NCBI GenBank assembly: GCA_000307305.1
Contig: DF158885.1
Coordinates: 185,585 to 249,584 of the forward strand
Direction of reading: 5' to 3'
Source: Enterobacteriaceae bacterium B14
GTDB lineage: Bacteria; Pseudomonadota; Gammaproteobacteria; Enterobacterales; Enterobacteriaceae
Length of the DNA: 64,000 nt
This document shows, one piece after another, positions 1-8,687 of the stretch. Under the pieces are notes generated by a model that was given only the letters and a program-made list of their open reading frames with translations, was not told where the DNA came from and did not search any database. The position numbers were made by a program, and so were the translations under genes. Each line of letters starts with the position of its first letter. The stretch's first letter is position 1.

Positions 1-1
1 C

Positions 2-763
2 GCTATTCATCTAAACACTCCAGAAACTCATCTTAAATCGTCGATGGAGCAAGTTGCCAAAGAGATGGCGAAGCTGGATGAAAATGGATTAACTCAGGCG
101 GAGTTTGATGCTTTGATTGCTGAGAAGAAAAAGCAATTAGAGGGGCTGTTTGCTACTTATGCTCGGATGGATACGTCCATTTTGATGAAACAGCACTTAC
201 TTTCTCAGGATAGTAACATGGTAGATATCTCCCCAGAGAACTATCAGAAACTGCGCCAATCTTTCTTATCCACGCTGACGTTAGATGCGCTAAACCAATC
301 TTTACGCCATCAAATCTCTTTAGCGCCAGTGATTGTGCTGTTCCAACCAAATGGCGAGTCGTCAGAGAAGAGTTCAGAGGCATTGGCTGAGATTTATCAG
401 AACATCGTTAAGCCACAACCACCGCGAGATATTGCACCGGAAGAGCCTGCGAAGCATATTGAATTAGCACCATTGCCAAGTACAGCAGCGCCTGATTCAA
501 GTGTGGATAACGCCGAACCAAAAGAGAGTACGCCAGCGGCAGATACACCGGCTAGCACACAGAGTGAAGTGCAGGCGGAAGAGGCTGACGCTAAGGCTCT
601 TAATGCCCCCGTGACGGCTGCGCCAGATGAAAAAATAGAGGCGAAAGGGCAAGTAGTACCAGAGGTTAAGGCCGATGAGAAAAACCAGACGCCAGTACAA
701 CCTGTCGTGAAAGAGAAAGAGAAAAAAGGCCACACCTCACAGATGACCTCTGTGCAAGTGTAG
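2..763 (+). CDS. yhjJ: M16 (insulinase-like) peptidase YhjJ, C-terminal part only
   Basis: The reading frame is open from the first bases of the window, so only the C-terminal ~253 residues are present; the ATG at 44 is internal. The first half is helical and resembles the C-terminal part of pitrilysin-family proteins. The last ~100 residues are low complexity, rich in Ala, Pro, Glu and Ser with a Lys-rich end. The catalytic HxxEH domain would lie upstream of the window. The identification rests mainly on position: in E. coli the M16-family protein yhjJ is the neighbour of kdgK, as here, with the two genes convergent. E. coli YhjJ is thought to be periplasmic and enzymatically uncharacterised. 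The acidic, proline-rich tail may be a lineage-specific extension. Confidence 0.65.
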   Translation, partial: AIHLNTPETHLKSSMEQVAKEMAKLDENGLTQAEFDALIAEKKKQLEGLFATYARMDTSILMKQHLLSQDSNMVDISPENYQKLRQSFLSTLTLDALNQSLRHQISLAPVIVLFQPNGESSEKSSEALAEIYQNIVKPQPPRDIAPEEPAKHIELAPLPSTAAPDSSVDNAEPKESTPAADTPASTQSEVQAEEADAKALNAPVTAAPDEKIEAKGQVVPEVKADEKNQTPVQPVVKEKEKKGHTSQMTSVQV

Positions 764-785
764 TTTTTAATAAAGAAAGTCACTG

Positions 786-824
786 AATGAGTGAATACCC
801 CATAAGGTATTCACTCATTTTTTA
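786..824 (+). terminator. Intrinsic terminator between yhjJ and kdgK
   Basis: A 13-bp perfect stem (787-799 with 806-818, loop CCATAA) is followed by a T-rich run at 818-823. It lies 24 bases after the yhjJ stop. Because the genes converge and the stem is symmetrical it may also stop kdgK transcripts, although the T-run favours the plus strand. Confidence 0.85.
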
Positions 825-848
825 TATGAAGTGAGAAAGCACAAGTTG

Positions 849-1781
849 TTAGGCGTCAGGCATGGCGGAAAGAGGGATAATTGCCCCGCGATGCTGGATA
901 ACGGTACTCGCCGTTAAATGCCCACGCTGCGCCGCCGCAAGGGCATCACCCCCACTAAGGCGAATCGCCAAATAACCCGCACTAAAAGAGTCACCTGCCG
1001 CCGTCGTATCGACCACGCTCTCTTTCGGTAGCTTTACCGCAGGCACTTCTCGTTGTTCTTCGGCAGTGACAACGATACAGGCATCGGCCCCGCGCTTAAT
1101 CACAATCTCTTTCACCCCTAATGCCTGGGTTCTGGTGATCACTGTTTCTAGCGGTTTTTCGCCCCACAGCATATCTTCGTCATCCAGCGTTAAGAAGGCG
1201 ATATCGGTGCAAGAAAGCATCTCGTGGTAGGCGCGCTGAGTCTCTTCTTTATTGGCCCATAACCGCGGGCGATAGTTGTTATCAAAGATCACTTTGCCAC
1301 CGTTGGCACGGCACTGACGCAACAGCGCCATTAGCTTGGTTCGGCTCTCTTGATTTAGGATAGCGAGGCTAATCCCACTCAAATAGAGATAGTCAAATTG
1401 GGACAGTTGAGCGCAAATCTGTTCTGCCTCACGGCTCTGTAGCCAGTAGCGTGCGGCGGCATCGTTACGCCAGTAATAGAAGGTACGTTCGCCAGTTGCA
1501 TCTGTTTCAATGACGTAAAGGCCGGGAAGCTTCTCATCCATACGCTGGATAAGGTCAGTTTTAATCCCTTCACTCTGCCATGCGGTCAGCATTTCCTGAC
1601 TAAAGCTGTCCGTACCCAGCGCTGTTACATAATGTACGCTGAGTGTTTCAGGCCGTACTTGTCGTGCAATATAGACAGCGGTATTTAGCGTATCGCCACC
1701 AAAGCCACGGCTCAGGTCATCACCTTTTTGTGACAGTTCAATCATACATTCGCCGATGACGGCAATCTTCTTGGTATTCAT
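849..1781 (-). CDS. kdgK: 2-dehydro-3-deoxygluconokinase (KDG kinase)
   Basis: Phosphorylates 2-keto-3-deoxygluconate to KDPG in the cytoplasm, the last step before the KDPG aldolase in hexuronate and pectin-derived sugar catabolism. It is a 310-residue PfkB/ribokinase-fold protein, close to the 309 residues of E. coli KdgK. It starts KIAVIGECMIEL, has the substrate motif GGDTLNTA near residue 30 and the PfkB C-terminal signature DTTAAGDSFSAGY with the catalytic Asp. I chose the ATG at 1781, not the upstream one at 1826, because it has a GGGA-type ribosome site and starts where the family starts. A KdgR-like palindrome lies ~190 bp upstream. Convergent with yhjJ, as in E. coli. Confidence 0.92.
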   Translation of the reverse strand: MNTKKIAVIGECMIELSQKGDDLSRGFGGDTLNTAVYIARQVRPETLSVHYVTALGTDSFSQEMLTAWQSEGIKTDLIQRMDEKLPGLYVIETDATGERTFYYWRNDAAARYWLQSREAEQICAQLSQFDYLYLSGISLAILNQESRTKLMALLRQCRANGGKVIFDNNYRPRLWANKEETQRAYHEMLSCTDIAFLTLDDEDMLWGEKPLETVITRTQALGVKEIVIKRGADACIVVTAEEQREVPAVKLPKESVVDTTAAGDSFSAGYLAIRLSGGDALAAAQRGHLTASTVIQHRGAIIPLSAMPDA

Positions 1782-1886
1782 TCGGTATCCCAGCCAAATT
1801 AGTAAAAAGAACGCGTTCTCTCCCATGCTTTAGCGTGGGTGCTGCTCTATTGTCCGTATTCTCAGCGTAATGATGTAGAACGCATA

Positions 1887-1923
1887 TGCCGTGATATTCG
1901 ATTAAACGAGGCATATCACGGCA
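1887..1923. repeat. 11-bp inverted repeat upstream of kdgK
   Basis: TGCCGTGATAT (1887-1897) pairs perfectly with 1913-1923 across a 15-base loop. No T-run follows on either strand, so it is not a clear terminator. It sits between the KdgR-like box and the kdgK start, so it would form in a kdgK leader transcript or serve as a protein site. Function unknown. Confidence 0.45.
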
Positions 1924-1962
1924 GGGCGAAGATTAGTTTCAAGGCGAAGAAAGGGATAGTCA

Positions 1963-1991
1963 ACAGAAATAAAACGCTGTTTTATTTCTGT
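1963..1991. promoter_or_regulatory. Probable KdgR operator upstream of kdgK
   Basis: A perfect palindrome with 13-bp arms around GCT. Its core, AAATAAAAC-GCT-GTTTTATTT (1967-1987), fits the IclR-family KdgR operator as I remember it (AAATRAAAC-N3-GTTTYATTT). KdgR represses KDG and pectin catabolic genes including kdgK in E. coli and soft-rot enterobacteria. The site is ~185 bp upstream of the kdgK start and 40 bp beyond the tautomerase stop, so it may act on a promoter with a long leader. The assignment is inferred from consensus and position. Confidence 0.7.
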
Positions 1992-2032
1992 GTGATTTAG
2001 ATCGAGAAATGGTGATGTTTAGGGCGAGGATA

Positions 2033-2236
2033 TTAAGAATTTTGCTTCCTAAACTCACTAACGGGCATCCCACCCACACCCCAGTTATCCAGATCCACTT
2101 CATCGATGACGACAACGGTTGTTTTTGGATTTTTGCCCAATGTATCAACCAGCAACTGGGTCACGCCTTCAATCAGCGCCTTCTTCTGCTCTGCGGTAGC
2201 CCCTTCACGGGTAATCTTGATATTAACGTAAGGCAT
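2033..2236 (-). CDS. 4-oxalocrotonate tautomerase family protein
   Basis: A 67-residue protein beginning Met-Pro-Tyr, so Pro becomes the N-terminal catalytic base after Met removal, the hallmark of the tautomerase superfamily. The pattern PYVNIKITREGAT..QK..LI.G.T is typical of short 4-OT-like subunits, which assemble as hexamers of one beta-alpha-beta unit. The physiological substrate cannot be told from sequence; family members isomerise unsaturated alpha-keto acids. Start chosen by the AGAGGA site 6 bases ahead of ATG. It stands alone between kdgK and the NSS transporter, and the AT-rich palindrome at 2264-2289 upstream may be part of its promoter region. Confidence 0.85.
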   Translation of the reverse strand: MPYVNIKITREGATAEQKKALIEGVTQLLVDTLGKNPKTTVVVIDEVDLDNWGVGGMPVSEFRKQNS

Positions 2237-2263
2237 GGTAGTCCTCTCTGTTGGGTTATTAGC

Positions 2264-2289
2264 GTTATATAAAAATCAATTTTTATAAC
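2264..2289. repeat. AT-rich palindrome upstream of the tautomerase gene
   Basis: Imperfect palindrome GTTATATAAAAAT-CA-ATTTTTATAAC, 28 bp upstream of the tautomerase ATG. It could be a regulator site or simply the AT-rich promoter region. Apart from this and the terminator at 2451-2491, I see nothing in the ~300-base gap between the two genes. Confidence 0.3.
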
Positions 2290-2450
2290 TTTTGGAACCA
2301 AGTACTAACATCTAAAAGTGCAATAGCACTGAATATAAGACATTAAGATCGGATTTACACACTCAAAGAGAAATGGGCGAGACAGGGTTAAGAAGAGAAT
2401 AGCTGTTTAGATATTACCGAGAAATAGCATTATCGCTCGATATAAAAGGC

Positions 2451-2491
2451 GGTGCCGAGTGCAATATTGCATTCATATTGCACTCGGCACC
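2451..2491 (-). terminator. Terminator of the NSS transporter gene
   Basis: Perfect 17-bp inverted repeat (2451-2467 with 2475-2491, 7-base loop) 45 bases after the transporter stop. On the minus strand the stem is followed by GCCTTTTAT. The stem is longer than a usual terminator. Confidence 0.65.
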
Positions 2492-2535
2492 AACACTTGG
2501 CGCAGCCCTTCCAAAGACTCAGAAGAGCAAAAAAA

Positions 2536-3849
2536 TTAAATCACGCCTCGGACTAAAATCACCGTAATAAACAACGGTGCCAAGTACCGCCAAACCAGCA
2601 AAATCGTCACTCGCCATCCCGGAGAGAGATCTTCCGGTAACAAGGCATTTGCACGCTTCGACCAGCCAAACAACAACGAAATCGCAATACCAAAAATAGG
2701 CATCATCAAATTTGATGTCAGATAATCCAGACAATCGAAGAACGTCTTACCAAATAGCGTCACATCTTGCATGATGCCAAACGACAGCGCTGCCGGTATC
2801 CCTGAAAGCATAATAGACGCTGTGATAATCAGGCTGGCATTGCGTCGTGACCAACCCCAGTTGCTACACGTGAAGGCAACAATGTGTTCCAGCATAGAAA
2901 TAGAGGAAGAGAGTGCGGCAACCAGCAACAAAAGGAAGAACGCCAGGGCCAGAAAAAAGCCCCCAGGCAAATTGGCGAAAAAGACCGGCATAGTCATAAA
3001 CGTTAGCCCTGGCCCTTCTGTCGCGCTTAGGCCTGCGGAGGCAAGGGCAGGGAAGATCATCAGCCCCGCCAAGACACATACCATGCAAGAGAGCGAGACA
3101 ACCCATACACTGGAGCGTAAAACGCCCTTTGTATTGGGTAGATAGGCACCATAAGTTGTATGTACGCCTAACCCAACAGAGAGCGAGAAGAAGGCTAAGC
3201 CCAAGGCATCAAGAACACTCTTACTGGTGATGTGTTCAAAATCAGGAGACAGAAACATCTTCAAGCCAGCTTCTGAGCCGGGAAGTGTTAGCCCAACCAC
3301 AATCAGCACAATCATAATCAGAAACAGCAACGGCATCATAATCCGCACGGATTTCTCTACGCCACGCTGCACGCCGCCCAACACGACGAAGCAGGTTAAG
3401 CCTGCAAATATCAGGTGTGTCAGTACAGGCCAGAAGGGGTTGCTAATGTAGTGCGTAAAGATATCGGTCAACTGGCCTGCATCGGTAATTTGTAAGTCAC
3501 CTTTTGCAGATAAGACGGTATAGCCGAGAGTCCAGCCACCTACCACGCTATAAAAGCTGTAGATACACCAGCCGCAAGCGATACCCATTAGCCCCACCCA
3601 GCGCCAGTGTTTACCTGCCAGCTTCTGAAACGCTTTTACAACGCCTTCACGTGTGTGGCTACCCAGCAGTGTTTCTGCCATGAAAACAGCAAGGCCTAAC
3701 GTAAAACTAAAAACCAAAAAGAGCAGAAGAAATGCCCCTCCACCGTTATTAGCGGTGACATAAGGGAATTTCCAGATAGCACCGATGCCAATGGCTGAGC
3801 CAGCAGCCGCTAAAATATGTCCAACGCGGGAAGACCATTGCTGGCTCAT
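2536..3849 (-). CDS. Sodium-dependent transporter, NSS/SNF family
   Basis: A 437-residue polytopic inner-membrane protein of the neurotransmitter:sodium symporter family, probably an amino-acid importer. The N-terminus carries the family signature WSSRVGHILAAAGSAIGIG followed by W.FPY, which forms the sodium and substrate sites in TM1. I read about 11 hydrophobic segments, the number and length usual for bacterial NSS proteins of the Tyt1/YhdH type. Start supported by a GGAGG site. The gene is monocistronic, with a strong hairpin behind it and a 145-bp gap to the phosphonate permease gene upstream. Substrate cannot be assigned; Tyr, Trp and branched-chain amino acids are known in relatives. 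Confidence 0.88.
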   Translation of the reverse strand: MSQQWSSRVGHILAAAGSAIGIGAIWKFPYVTANNGGGAFLLLFLVFSFTLGLAVFMAETLLGSHTREGVVKAFQKLAGKHWRWVGLMGIACGWCIYSFYSVVGGWTLGYTVLSAKGDLQITDAGQLTDIFTHYISNPFWPVLTHLIFAGLTCFVVLGGVQRGVEKSVRIMMPLLFLIMIVLIVVGLTLPGSEAGLKMFLSPDFEHITSKSVLDALGLAFFSLSVGLGVHTTYGAYLPNTKGVLRSSVWVVSLSCMVCVLAGLMIFPALASAGLSATEGPGLTFMTMPVFFANLPGGFFLALAFFLLLLVAALSSSISMLEHIVAFTCSNWGWSRRNASLIITASIMLSGIPAALSFGIMQDVTLFGKTFFDCLDYLTSNLMMPIFGIAISLLFGWSKRANALLPEDLSPGWRVTILLVWRYLAPLFITVILVRGVI

Positions 3850-3994
3850 TGCGCCTCCAGTGTGAGGCTTCGCTCAAATAACATCATATTGCTCTCTGAT
3901 TAATAGGCTGTATCGGGGAATCCCCTATAGACATAGTGGGCAAAGATAAAGAAACGTACCCACGAGTGCAACCCAAAATTCCCCTCAGAGAGGA

Positions 3995-5779
3995 CTAACG
4001 TTCATTACGCCAGCGCTGTGTGTTATTTAGCAGTTTTTTACTTAGCCAAACCTGTAGCAGTTTCACAATGATCGACGTAAATAGAATCATGCATGCCATT
4101 GCTGCGGCGGGTGCGGTATTGCCAGATTCATCCATGTTCAGTACAGATATTGAGGCCAAAATAGTATCGCTGTTATATAAGAATATGACGGCAGACGTGG
4201 TCGTCATTGTGTTTACAAACAGATAAATGAAGATATCCAAAATAGCAGGCATACAGACGGGCAGGCTGATCTTAATAAACGCTTTATAAAGCGGAATATT
4301 CAGTGAGATAGCCACCTGTTCTAGCTCCCTTGGCATCTGCTTTAGTGCGTTAATAGCGGTCATATGCCCAACGGTGTAATAGTGGGCGATACAACACAAG
4401 GCTAAAATTATAAAGGTACCGTAGAGCGTGTTAAGCGGGTTCCATGTTTGGTTGAAGAAGAAAATATACCCGAGCCCTAACACAAGGCCGGGAACGGCCA
4501 TCGAGAGCATGGCAAGCATCTGAACGGCATTACGCAGCTTATCTGAGCTACGTCCTTTCTCAGCAGCGTAAGCGAATAAGAAGATGAGCGCTGTTCCAAA
4601 CAGTGCCGCACCGAAAGAGACCTTAAGCGAGTTAATAAAGGGTAACCAGCCAAAGACACTGTTATCGCTAAAGTTGTAGTTAGAGAACGTCAACGTCAGG
4701 TTGTAAGGCCAGAAGCTGACCAGTGAGCCATAAACCGCCATCCCGACCATCGCCAGAATCAGCAAAGCCCAACCACCACACCAGATAAACGCCAGTATAT
4801 CGACCAAGAGTCTTGGCTGTGGCTGATAGGGAACTGCGCGCACGGAACTTTGTTCTTGCAAGCGGCGGCGTAAGACATAATCAAGGGCGAAAGTGCCGAC
4901 AGCGGGCAAAAGCAGTAACAGACTGGTGACGGCACCCATCGCAAAATTCTGTTGTCCGATCACTTGCTGATAGATATCGGTAGCCAGAACGTTAAATTGA
5001 CCACCAATCACCTTTGCGACCCCAAAATCGCAGACAGCTAATGTAAACACGGCGATAAGTGCGCTGATCAACCCATATTTCACACCAGGTAGCGTGACTT
5101 TGAAAAACGTGGTGGTTGCCGAGCATTTCAAGACTTTTGCCGCTTCATATAGCCGAGCATCGCTACTAGAAAAAGCGGTGCACAACACCATTAATGCATG
5201 TGGGAAGCACCAGAAACTTAGGCCAAGAATAATGCCAATGGGCCCATAAATACTCTCACCAAACAGGAGTGAGTTTACGACCCCTTGGTTACCAAACCAG
5301 TACACCAGGCTGATAGCCGAAAGCAGTGAAGGCATCAGAATGGGTAAAATTCCGATCGTTTTAAAGAGGCCACGCAAGGGCATACAAGTACGTGTTAGCG
5401 CATAAGCAAAGGTGAAAGCGACAAACCCGACCAGCAGCGTCACGCTCACCCCAATACCCAGCGTATTGAGGACAGAGGTGATCCTATCTGGCATTTCCAA
5501 GTAATGGATGAAGTTGGCTAGCCCAATAAAATCACCGTCGGTATTCAACAGGCTTAAACGCAACATGGCAAATAACGGTGCAACTAGACCGATAATAAAA
5601 AACAGCAACGCGAGTAGCAGAAAACTGAGCAGCCAAAAGTTATCGCGGTTCAAACCTAGCCAAAGGCGTGATAGAAAAGAGAAGGGTGTTGTTTTTGCTG
5701 GTGGCAGAGAGTGATGGTGAGTTTTTGTGTGACGTTTTGGATGAGAATCATCATCCCTTGAGTAATCAGACTCAGTCAT
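3995..5779 (-). CDS. Phosphonate (AEP) ABC transporter permease, two fused permease domains
   Basis: A 594-residue inner-membrane protein with two consecutive binding-protein-dependent permease domains. The first has its EAA loop near residues 212-235 (EAAKVLK...P), the second near residue 500 ([10 protein letters not shown]...LP). In Salmonella the AEP transporter has two separate permeases, PhnU and PhnV; the single double-length form matches the alternative 'PhnU2' type of AEP permease. The first ~30 residues are hydrophilic and His/Lys-rich. The ATG overlaps the end of phnT by 4 bases (ATGA), so it is last in the operon and translationally coupled. AEP as substrate is inferred from the neighbouring phnW and phnX. 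Confidence 0.85.
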   Translation of the reverse strand: MTESDYSRDDDSHPKRHTKTHHHSLPPAKTTPFSFLSRLWLGLNRDNFWLLSFLLLALLFFIIGLVAPLFAMLRLSLLNTDGDFIGLANFIHYLEMPDRITSVLNTLGIGVSVTLLVGFVAFTFAYALTRTCMPLRGLFKTIGILPILMPSLLSAISLVYWFGNQGVVNSLLFGESIYGPIGIILGLSFWCFPHALMVLCTAFSSSDARLYEAAKVLKCSATTTFFKVTLPGVKYGLISALIAVFTLAVCDFGVAKVIGGQFNVLATDIYQQVIGQQNFAMGAVTSLLLLLPAVGTFALDYVLRRRLQEQSSVRAVPYQPQPRLLVDILAFIWCGGWALLILAMVGMAVYGSLVSFWPYNLTLTFSNYNFSDNSVFGWLPFINSLKVSFGAALFGTALIFLFAYAAEKGRSSDKLRNAVQMLAMLSMAVPGLVLGLGYIFFFNQTWNPLNTLYGTFIILALCCIAHYYTVGHMTAINALKQMPRELEQVAISLNIPLYKAFIKISLPVCMPAILDIFIYLFVNTMTTTSAVIFLYNSDTILASISVLNMDESGNTAPAAAMACMILFTSIIVKLLQVWLSKKLLNNTQRWRNER

Positions 5780-6852
5780 GACGTACTCTCCTGAGCAAAG
5801 AGCTGCATATCCTGCGGCTTCCAGCGCATAGAAACGGGCTGGCCGACTTTTAGATCTAATATCTCTCTTTGAGCCAACGGAACTTGCGCCAATATCGGTT
5901 GCTCACCCGAATAGGTTTCTGCCTGACACATTACGCGTAGAAAACTCCCCATAAACTCGATGTGTTGCACGTGGGCCAGAAGCCAGCCTTCATCCGGTGG
6001 AATCAGTTCGATAGATTCGGGGCGTAGCGCGAGCGAGGCCATGCTACCGGGGGTAAAACGGGAGGCATCGTAATGCAGAGGGTGAGTATTCAGCCGAACT
6101 TCGTGCTCATTCATCACCAGCACGTCCAAAAAGTTCATCGTGCCGATAAAGCCTGCGACAAAAGGGCTTTGTGGTGTGGCGTAAATCTCTGTTGGAGTGC
6201 CGATCTGGCGGATCACACCATGATCCATGACGACAATACGATCGGCCATCGTGAGCGCCTCTTCTTGATCGTGTGTCACCATGATCGTCGTTATCCCTAA
6301 CTCTTGCTGCAGTGTTTTAATTTCTGTGCGCAAGTGTGTTCTCACCTGAGCATCCAATGCTGAGAGAGGTTCATCCATCAACAATAGCCCAGGGGAGAGC
6401 GCCAGTGCTCTGGCTAAGGCCACTCGCTGCTGCTGTCCGCCGGAGATCTGGCTTGGGTATTTGCTAGATTGGCTATCTAGACCAATCAGCTTCAACCAAT
6501 AGGTAACTTTGCGCTCAATCTCATCGCGTTTTACGCCTTGGTTACGCAGCCCAAGAGCGATGTTCTCCCTGACCGTCAGATTAGGAAAGAGGGCATAAGA
6601 TTGAAATACAATACCGAAATCGCGCTTTTGCGGCGGTAAAAACGAGATGTCTTTACCATCCTGAATAATGCGCCCGGCATTAGGTAAATCCAGCCCAGCG
6701 ATAGCCCGCAGCAGCGTTGTCTTCCCACAGCCTGAGGGGCCGAGAAAACAGACAAACTCACCCTTCTGAATACTAAGAGAGATATCTTTTAATGCCTGAA
6801 ACTGCCCAAAGGATTTCTCTAGATGTTCGATCTCAAGATAGTGTTGGGACAT
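5776..6852 (-). CDS. phnT: AEP ABC transporter ATP-binding protein
   Basis: A 358-residue ABC ATPase that powers phosphonate import. Visible motifs: Walker [11 protein letters not shown]-loop region FQSYALFP, signature [14 protein letters not shown], Walker [15 protein letters not shown] and the H-loop Val-Thr-His-Asp. A C-terminal TOBE-like domain of ~120 residues follows, as in spermidine/iron/AEP-type importers. Start set at the ATG at 6852 ([11 protein letters not shown]), where ABC domains begin; the upstream frame to 6969 is probably non-coding. The ribosome site is weak. A 12-bp PhnR-type dyad lies 24 bases upstream, suggesting a promoter for phnT-permease separate from phnS. Confidence 0.9.
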   Translation of the reverse strand: MSQHYLEIEHLEKSFGQFQALKDISLSIQKGEFVCFLGPSGCGKTTLLRAIAGLDLPNAGRIIQDGKDISFLPPQKRDFGIVFQSYALFPNLTVRENIALGLRNQGVKRDEIERKVTYWLKLIGLDSQSSKYPSQISGGQQQRVALARALALSPGLLLMDEPLSALDAQVRTHLRTEIKTLQQELGITTIMVTHDQEEALTMADRIVVMDHGVIRQIGTPTEIYATPQSPFVAGFIGTMNFLDVLVMNEHEVRLNTHPLHYDASRFTPGSMASLALRPESIELIPPDEGWLLAHVQHIEFMGSFLRVMCQAETYSGEQPILAQVPLAQREILDLKVGQPVSMRWKPQDMQLFAQESTS

Positions 6853-6875
6853 AAGGAATTCATGCTCATTGAATC

Positions 6876-6887
6876 TGGTGTAGACCA
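6876..6887. promoter_or_regulatory. Putative PhnR operator A (upstream of phnT)
   Basis: TGGTGTAGACCA, one of three near-identical dyads in the AEP locus (others at 8138-8149 and 9549-9560). It lies 24 bases before the phnT ATG. HutC/FarR-subfamily GntR regulators bind such inverted repeats. The link to PhnR is inferred from recurrence in front of three transcription units of one pathway. Confidence 0.65.
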
Positions 6888-7037
6888 ATTTGGCAGAGTA
6901 ATGTGACGAAAATATGAAAGGAAGAAGATGTTTTGGGGAAAGAAATATAGGCAAGAGCGGTATCATCACTATCGTGATGAAATAGCTTATTTACTAAGAT
7001 TTTGTTAGCAGACGCTCACCTCTTGAACTGTCATAAA

Positions 7038-7057
7038 CAGGTGGATCACTCCACCTG
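7038..7057 (-). other. Hairpin between phnS and phnT
   Basis: CAGGTGGA-TCAC-TCCACCTG, 8-bp perfect stem 21 bases after the phnS stop. The minus-strand tail (TTTATGAC) is poor in T, so it may act as partial terminator or 3' stabiliser of the binding-protein transcript. Such a hairpin is common behind periplasmic binding-protein genes, which need more product than the membrane subunits. Confidence 0.5.
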
Positions 7058-7078
7058 CCTATTTTTGTTAGTGCTTAC

Positions 7079-8104
7079 TTACTTTTTGGCTTCAGATTTG
7101 CTCTGATAACGGTTACTCCACTCATTTAATATCGTTGAGCGGTTATCTGCCGACCATGTGAAATCATTTTTAATCATTTGATTAGCAATATCTTGTGGAT
7201 ACCCAGCTGGAATTTTAGCAATACCAGGACGGGCTAGCACTGCGAAGCTACGGTTATACAGTTTGCTGGCTTCTTCGGTAATTGCGTAATCGAGGAGCTT
7301 CTGTGCTTCTGCCATTTTCGGTGTATTGGCGATAATAGCGGCGGCTTCCGTATCCCAACCAGAACCCTCTGTTGGGAAAATCACATCTATTGGTGCGCCT
7401 TGCTGCTTCAGCTTAATGCTTGGGAAATCGAAGGAGATACCAACAACGGCTTCACCGCTGGCGACCAGCTTGCAGGGAGCAGCACCGGAGTGAGTATAAC
7501 GATCGATATTACTGTGCAACCCATCCATAAATGCCCAGCCTTCTTTCTCACCCATACTTTGCAACCAGCCCGTCACGTTCAAAAACCCAGTGCCGGAAGA
7601 GCTTGGGTTAGGCATGATGATTTTGCCTTTGTAAACGGGGTTAGTCAGATCCTTCCATGATTTAGGCTCAGGTAAATTCAGCTTCTTGCCTTCGATGGTA
7701 TTAAAGCAGATGGTACCTAGAGAAGCATCCAACCCTACCCAATGCGGCTGTGGGCGGGCATCACGAAATTTGTCATCCAGTTTATCCAGATCTTTCGGTG
7801 CATAGGCTGCCAGCATTCCCTCTTTATCCAACAACATCAAACTTGTTGCTGCTACACCCCAAATCACATCGGCATTAGGCCGAGCCTTCTCAGCCAAAAG
7901 CTTCGCGGTAATCACCCCTGTAGAATCACGTACCCACTTAATATTAATCCCAGGATTCTGTGCTTCAAACCCCTTCTTCAAATCACCAAGCTGCTCAGGC
8001 TCGAGCGCGGTATACACCGTCAAATCACCCGCATAAAGATGACAACTTGCCAGCGAAATCGCCGCAAAAAGCGTACTTTTAATACAGATATTGCTCTTTT
8101 TCAT
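7079..8104 (-). CDS. phnS: AEP ABC transporter periplasmic binding protein
   Basis: A 341-residue periplasmic solute-binding protein of the iron/spermidine-like type (SBP family 6/8 fold), first component of AEP uptake. Residues 1-25 form a signal peptide (Lys-Lys start, hydrophobic core, cleavage after an Ala-Gly region). The mature chain starts LTVYTALEPEQL and includes the ligand-region pattern MPNPSSSGTG near residue 170. Start chosen at 8104 because of an excellent AGGAG site; an in-frame ATG at 8296 would hide the signal peptide. First gene of the minus-strand uptake operon, with a PhnR-type dyad 33 bases upstream and a hairpin behind it. Ligand inferred from phnWX. Confidence 0.88.
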   Translation of the reverse strand: MKKSNICIKSTLFAAISLASCHLYAGDLTVYTALEPEQLGDLKKGFEAQNPGINIKWVRDSTGVITAKLLAEKARPNADVIWGVAATSLMLLDKEGMLAAYAPKDLDKLDDKFRDARPQPHWVGLDASLGTICFNTIEGKKLNLPEPKSWKDLTNPVYKGKIIMPNPSSSGTGFLNVTGWLQSMGEKEGWAFMDGLHSNIDRYTHSGAAPCKLVASGEAVVGISFDFPSIKLKQQGAPIDVIFPTEGSGWDTEAAAIIANTPKMAEAQKLLDYAITEEASKLYNRSFAVLARPGIAKIPAGYPQDIANQMIKNDFTWSADNRSTILNEWSNRYQSKSEAKK

Positions 8105-8137
8105 CGAGTACTCCTGAATAACATGAGAAATCAAATG

Positions 8138-8149
8138 TGGTCTAAACCA
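8138..8149. promoter_or_regulatory. Putative PhnR operator B (upstream of phnS)
   Basis: TGGTCTAAACCA on the plus strand (TGGTTTAGACCA on the coding strand), matching sites A and C at 10 or more of 12 positions. It lies 33 bases ahead of the phnS ATG, between the likely promoter and the ribosome site. Confidence 0.65.
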
Positions 8150-8416
8150 GCTTTCCACGATGAAAGCTAAAGACAGCAGATGACAGAGAGATGACACTAA
8201 AATGAAGAAAAGACGACGATGAAAACAAAACGCGCTTAGAAAAGGCCGCCACGTAAAGAGAAATAAACGTCCCCCTTTAGCCAGAAGCGAAGACAAATAC
8301 AGCCTAAAAACACGAAGATAAACCCGCTACCAAAACCTTACACCCACGCACACAAAAACCACCAAAAAACATAAGCACACAAACGCACCAACACCTCCCC
8401 AACGAGCATTAAAAAC

Positions 8417-8652
8417 CACGCCGAGGTATCACCGTAGAGAGGGACAATCGCGCAGGACGCGCGATTGAGGCGAGCATGAGCCAAGGATGGCGAATCTCGG
8501 CGTGCCCGCAATCGAAGGAGATACCGAGGGAAGTTGCGGAGCAACCGTGGTTTTGCGGCCATATACGCAAACGCCGGGTAGTTAGGGGGCGGCGAGGCCC
8601 CCTAACTCGGTGGCCTGCACGGTGTAATATGAGAATACGATACAGACAGGCC
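8417..8652. repeat. Composite multi-hairpin intergenic element
   Basis: The 583-base gap between phnS and phnR holds no credible gene but has at least five inverted repeats in tandem or nested order. CACGCCGAG (8417-8425) pairs with 8496-8504 and encloses CAATCGCGC (8445-8453)/8459-8467. Then come GTTGC-GGA-GCAAC (8533-8545), AGTTAGGGGGC (8580-8590)/8597-8607 with 11 perfect pairs, and GGCCTG (8612-8617)/8647-8652. It is GC-rich compared with the AT-rich flanks (8150-8400). This looks like a mobile or amplified palindromic element, or a structured RNA. Short ORFs across it on both strands are repeat-derived and are not called. Confidence 0.6.
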
Positions 8653-8687
8653 ATCGAAACCCTACACCAATCTAAAAAACACGATAC

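Noticed and set aside
397..783. 128-codon minus-strand frame opposite yhjJ
   Set aside because: Antisense to the low-complexity tail of a real gene; composition rich in Ser, Ala and Phe as expected from the complement; no ribosome site or family likeness.
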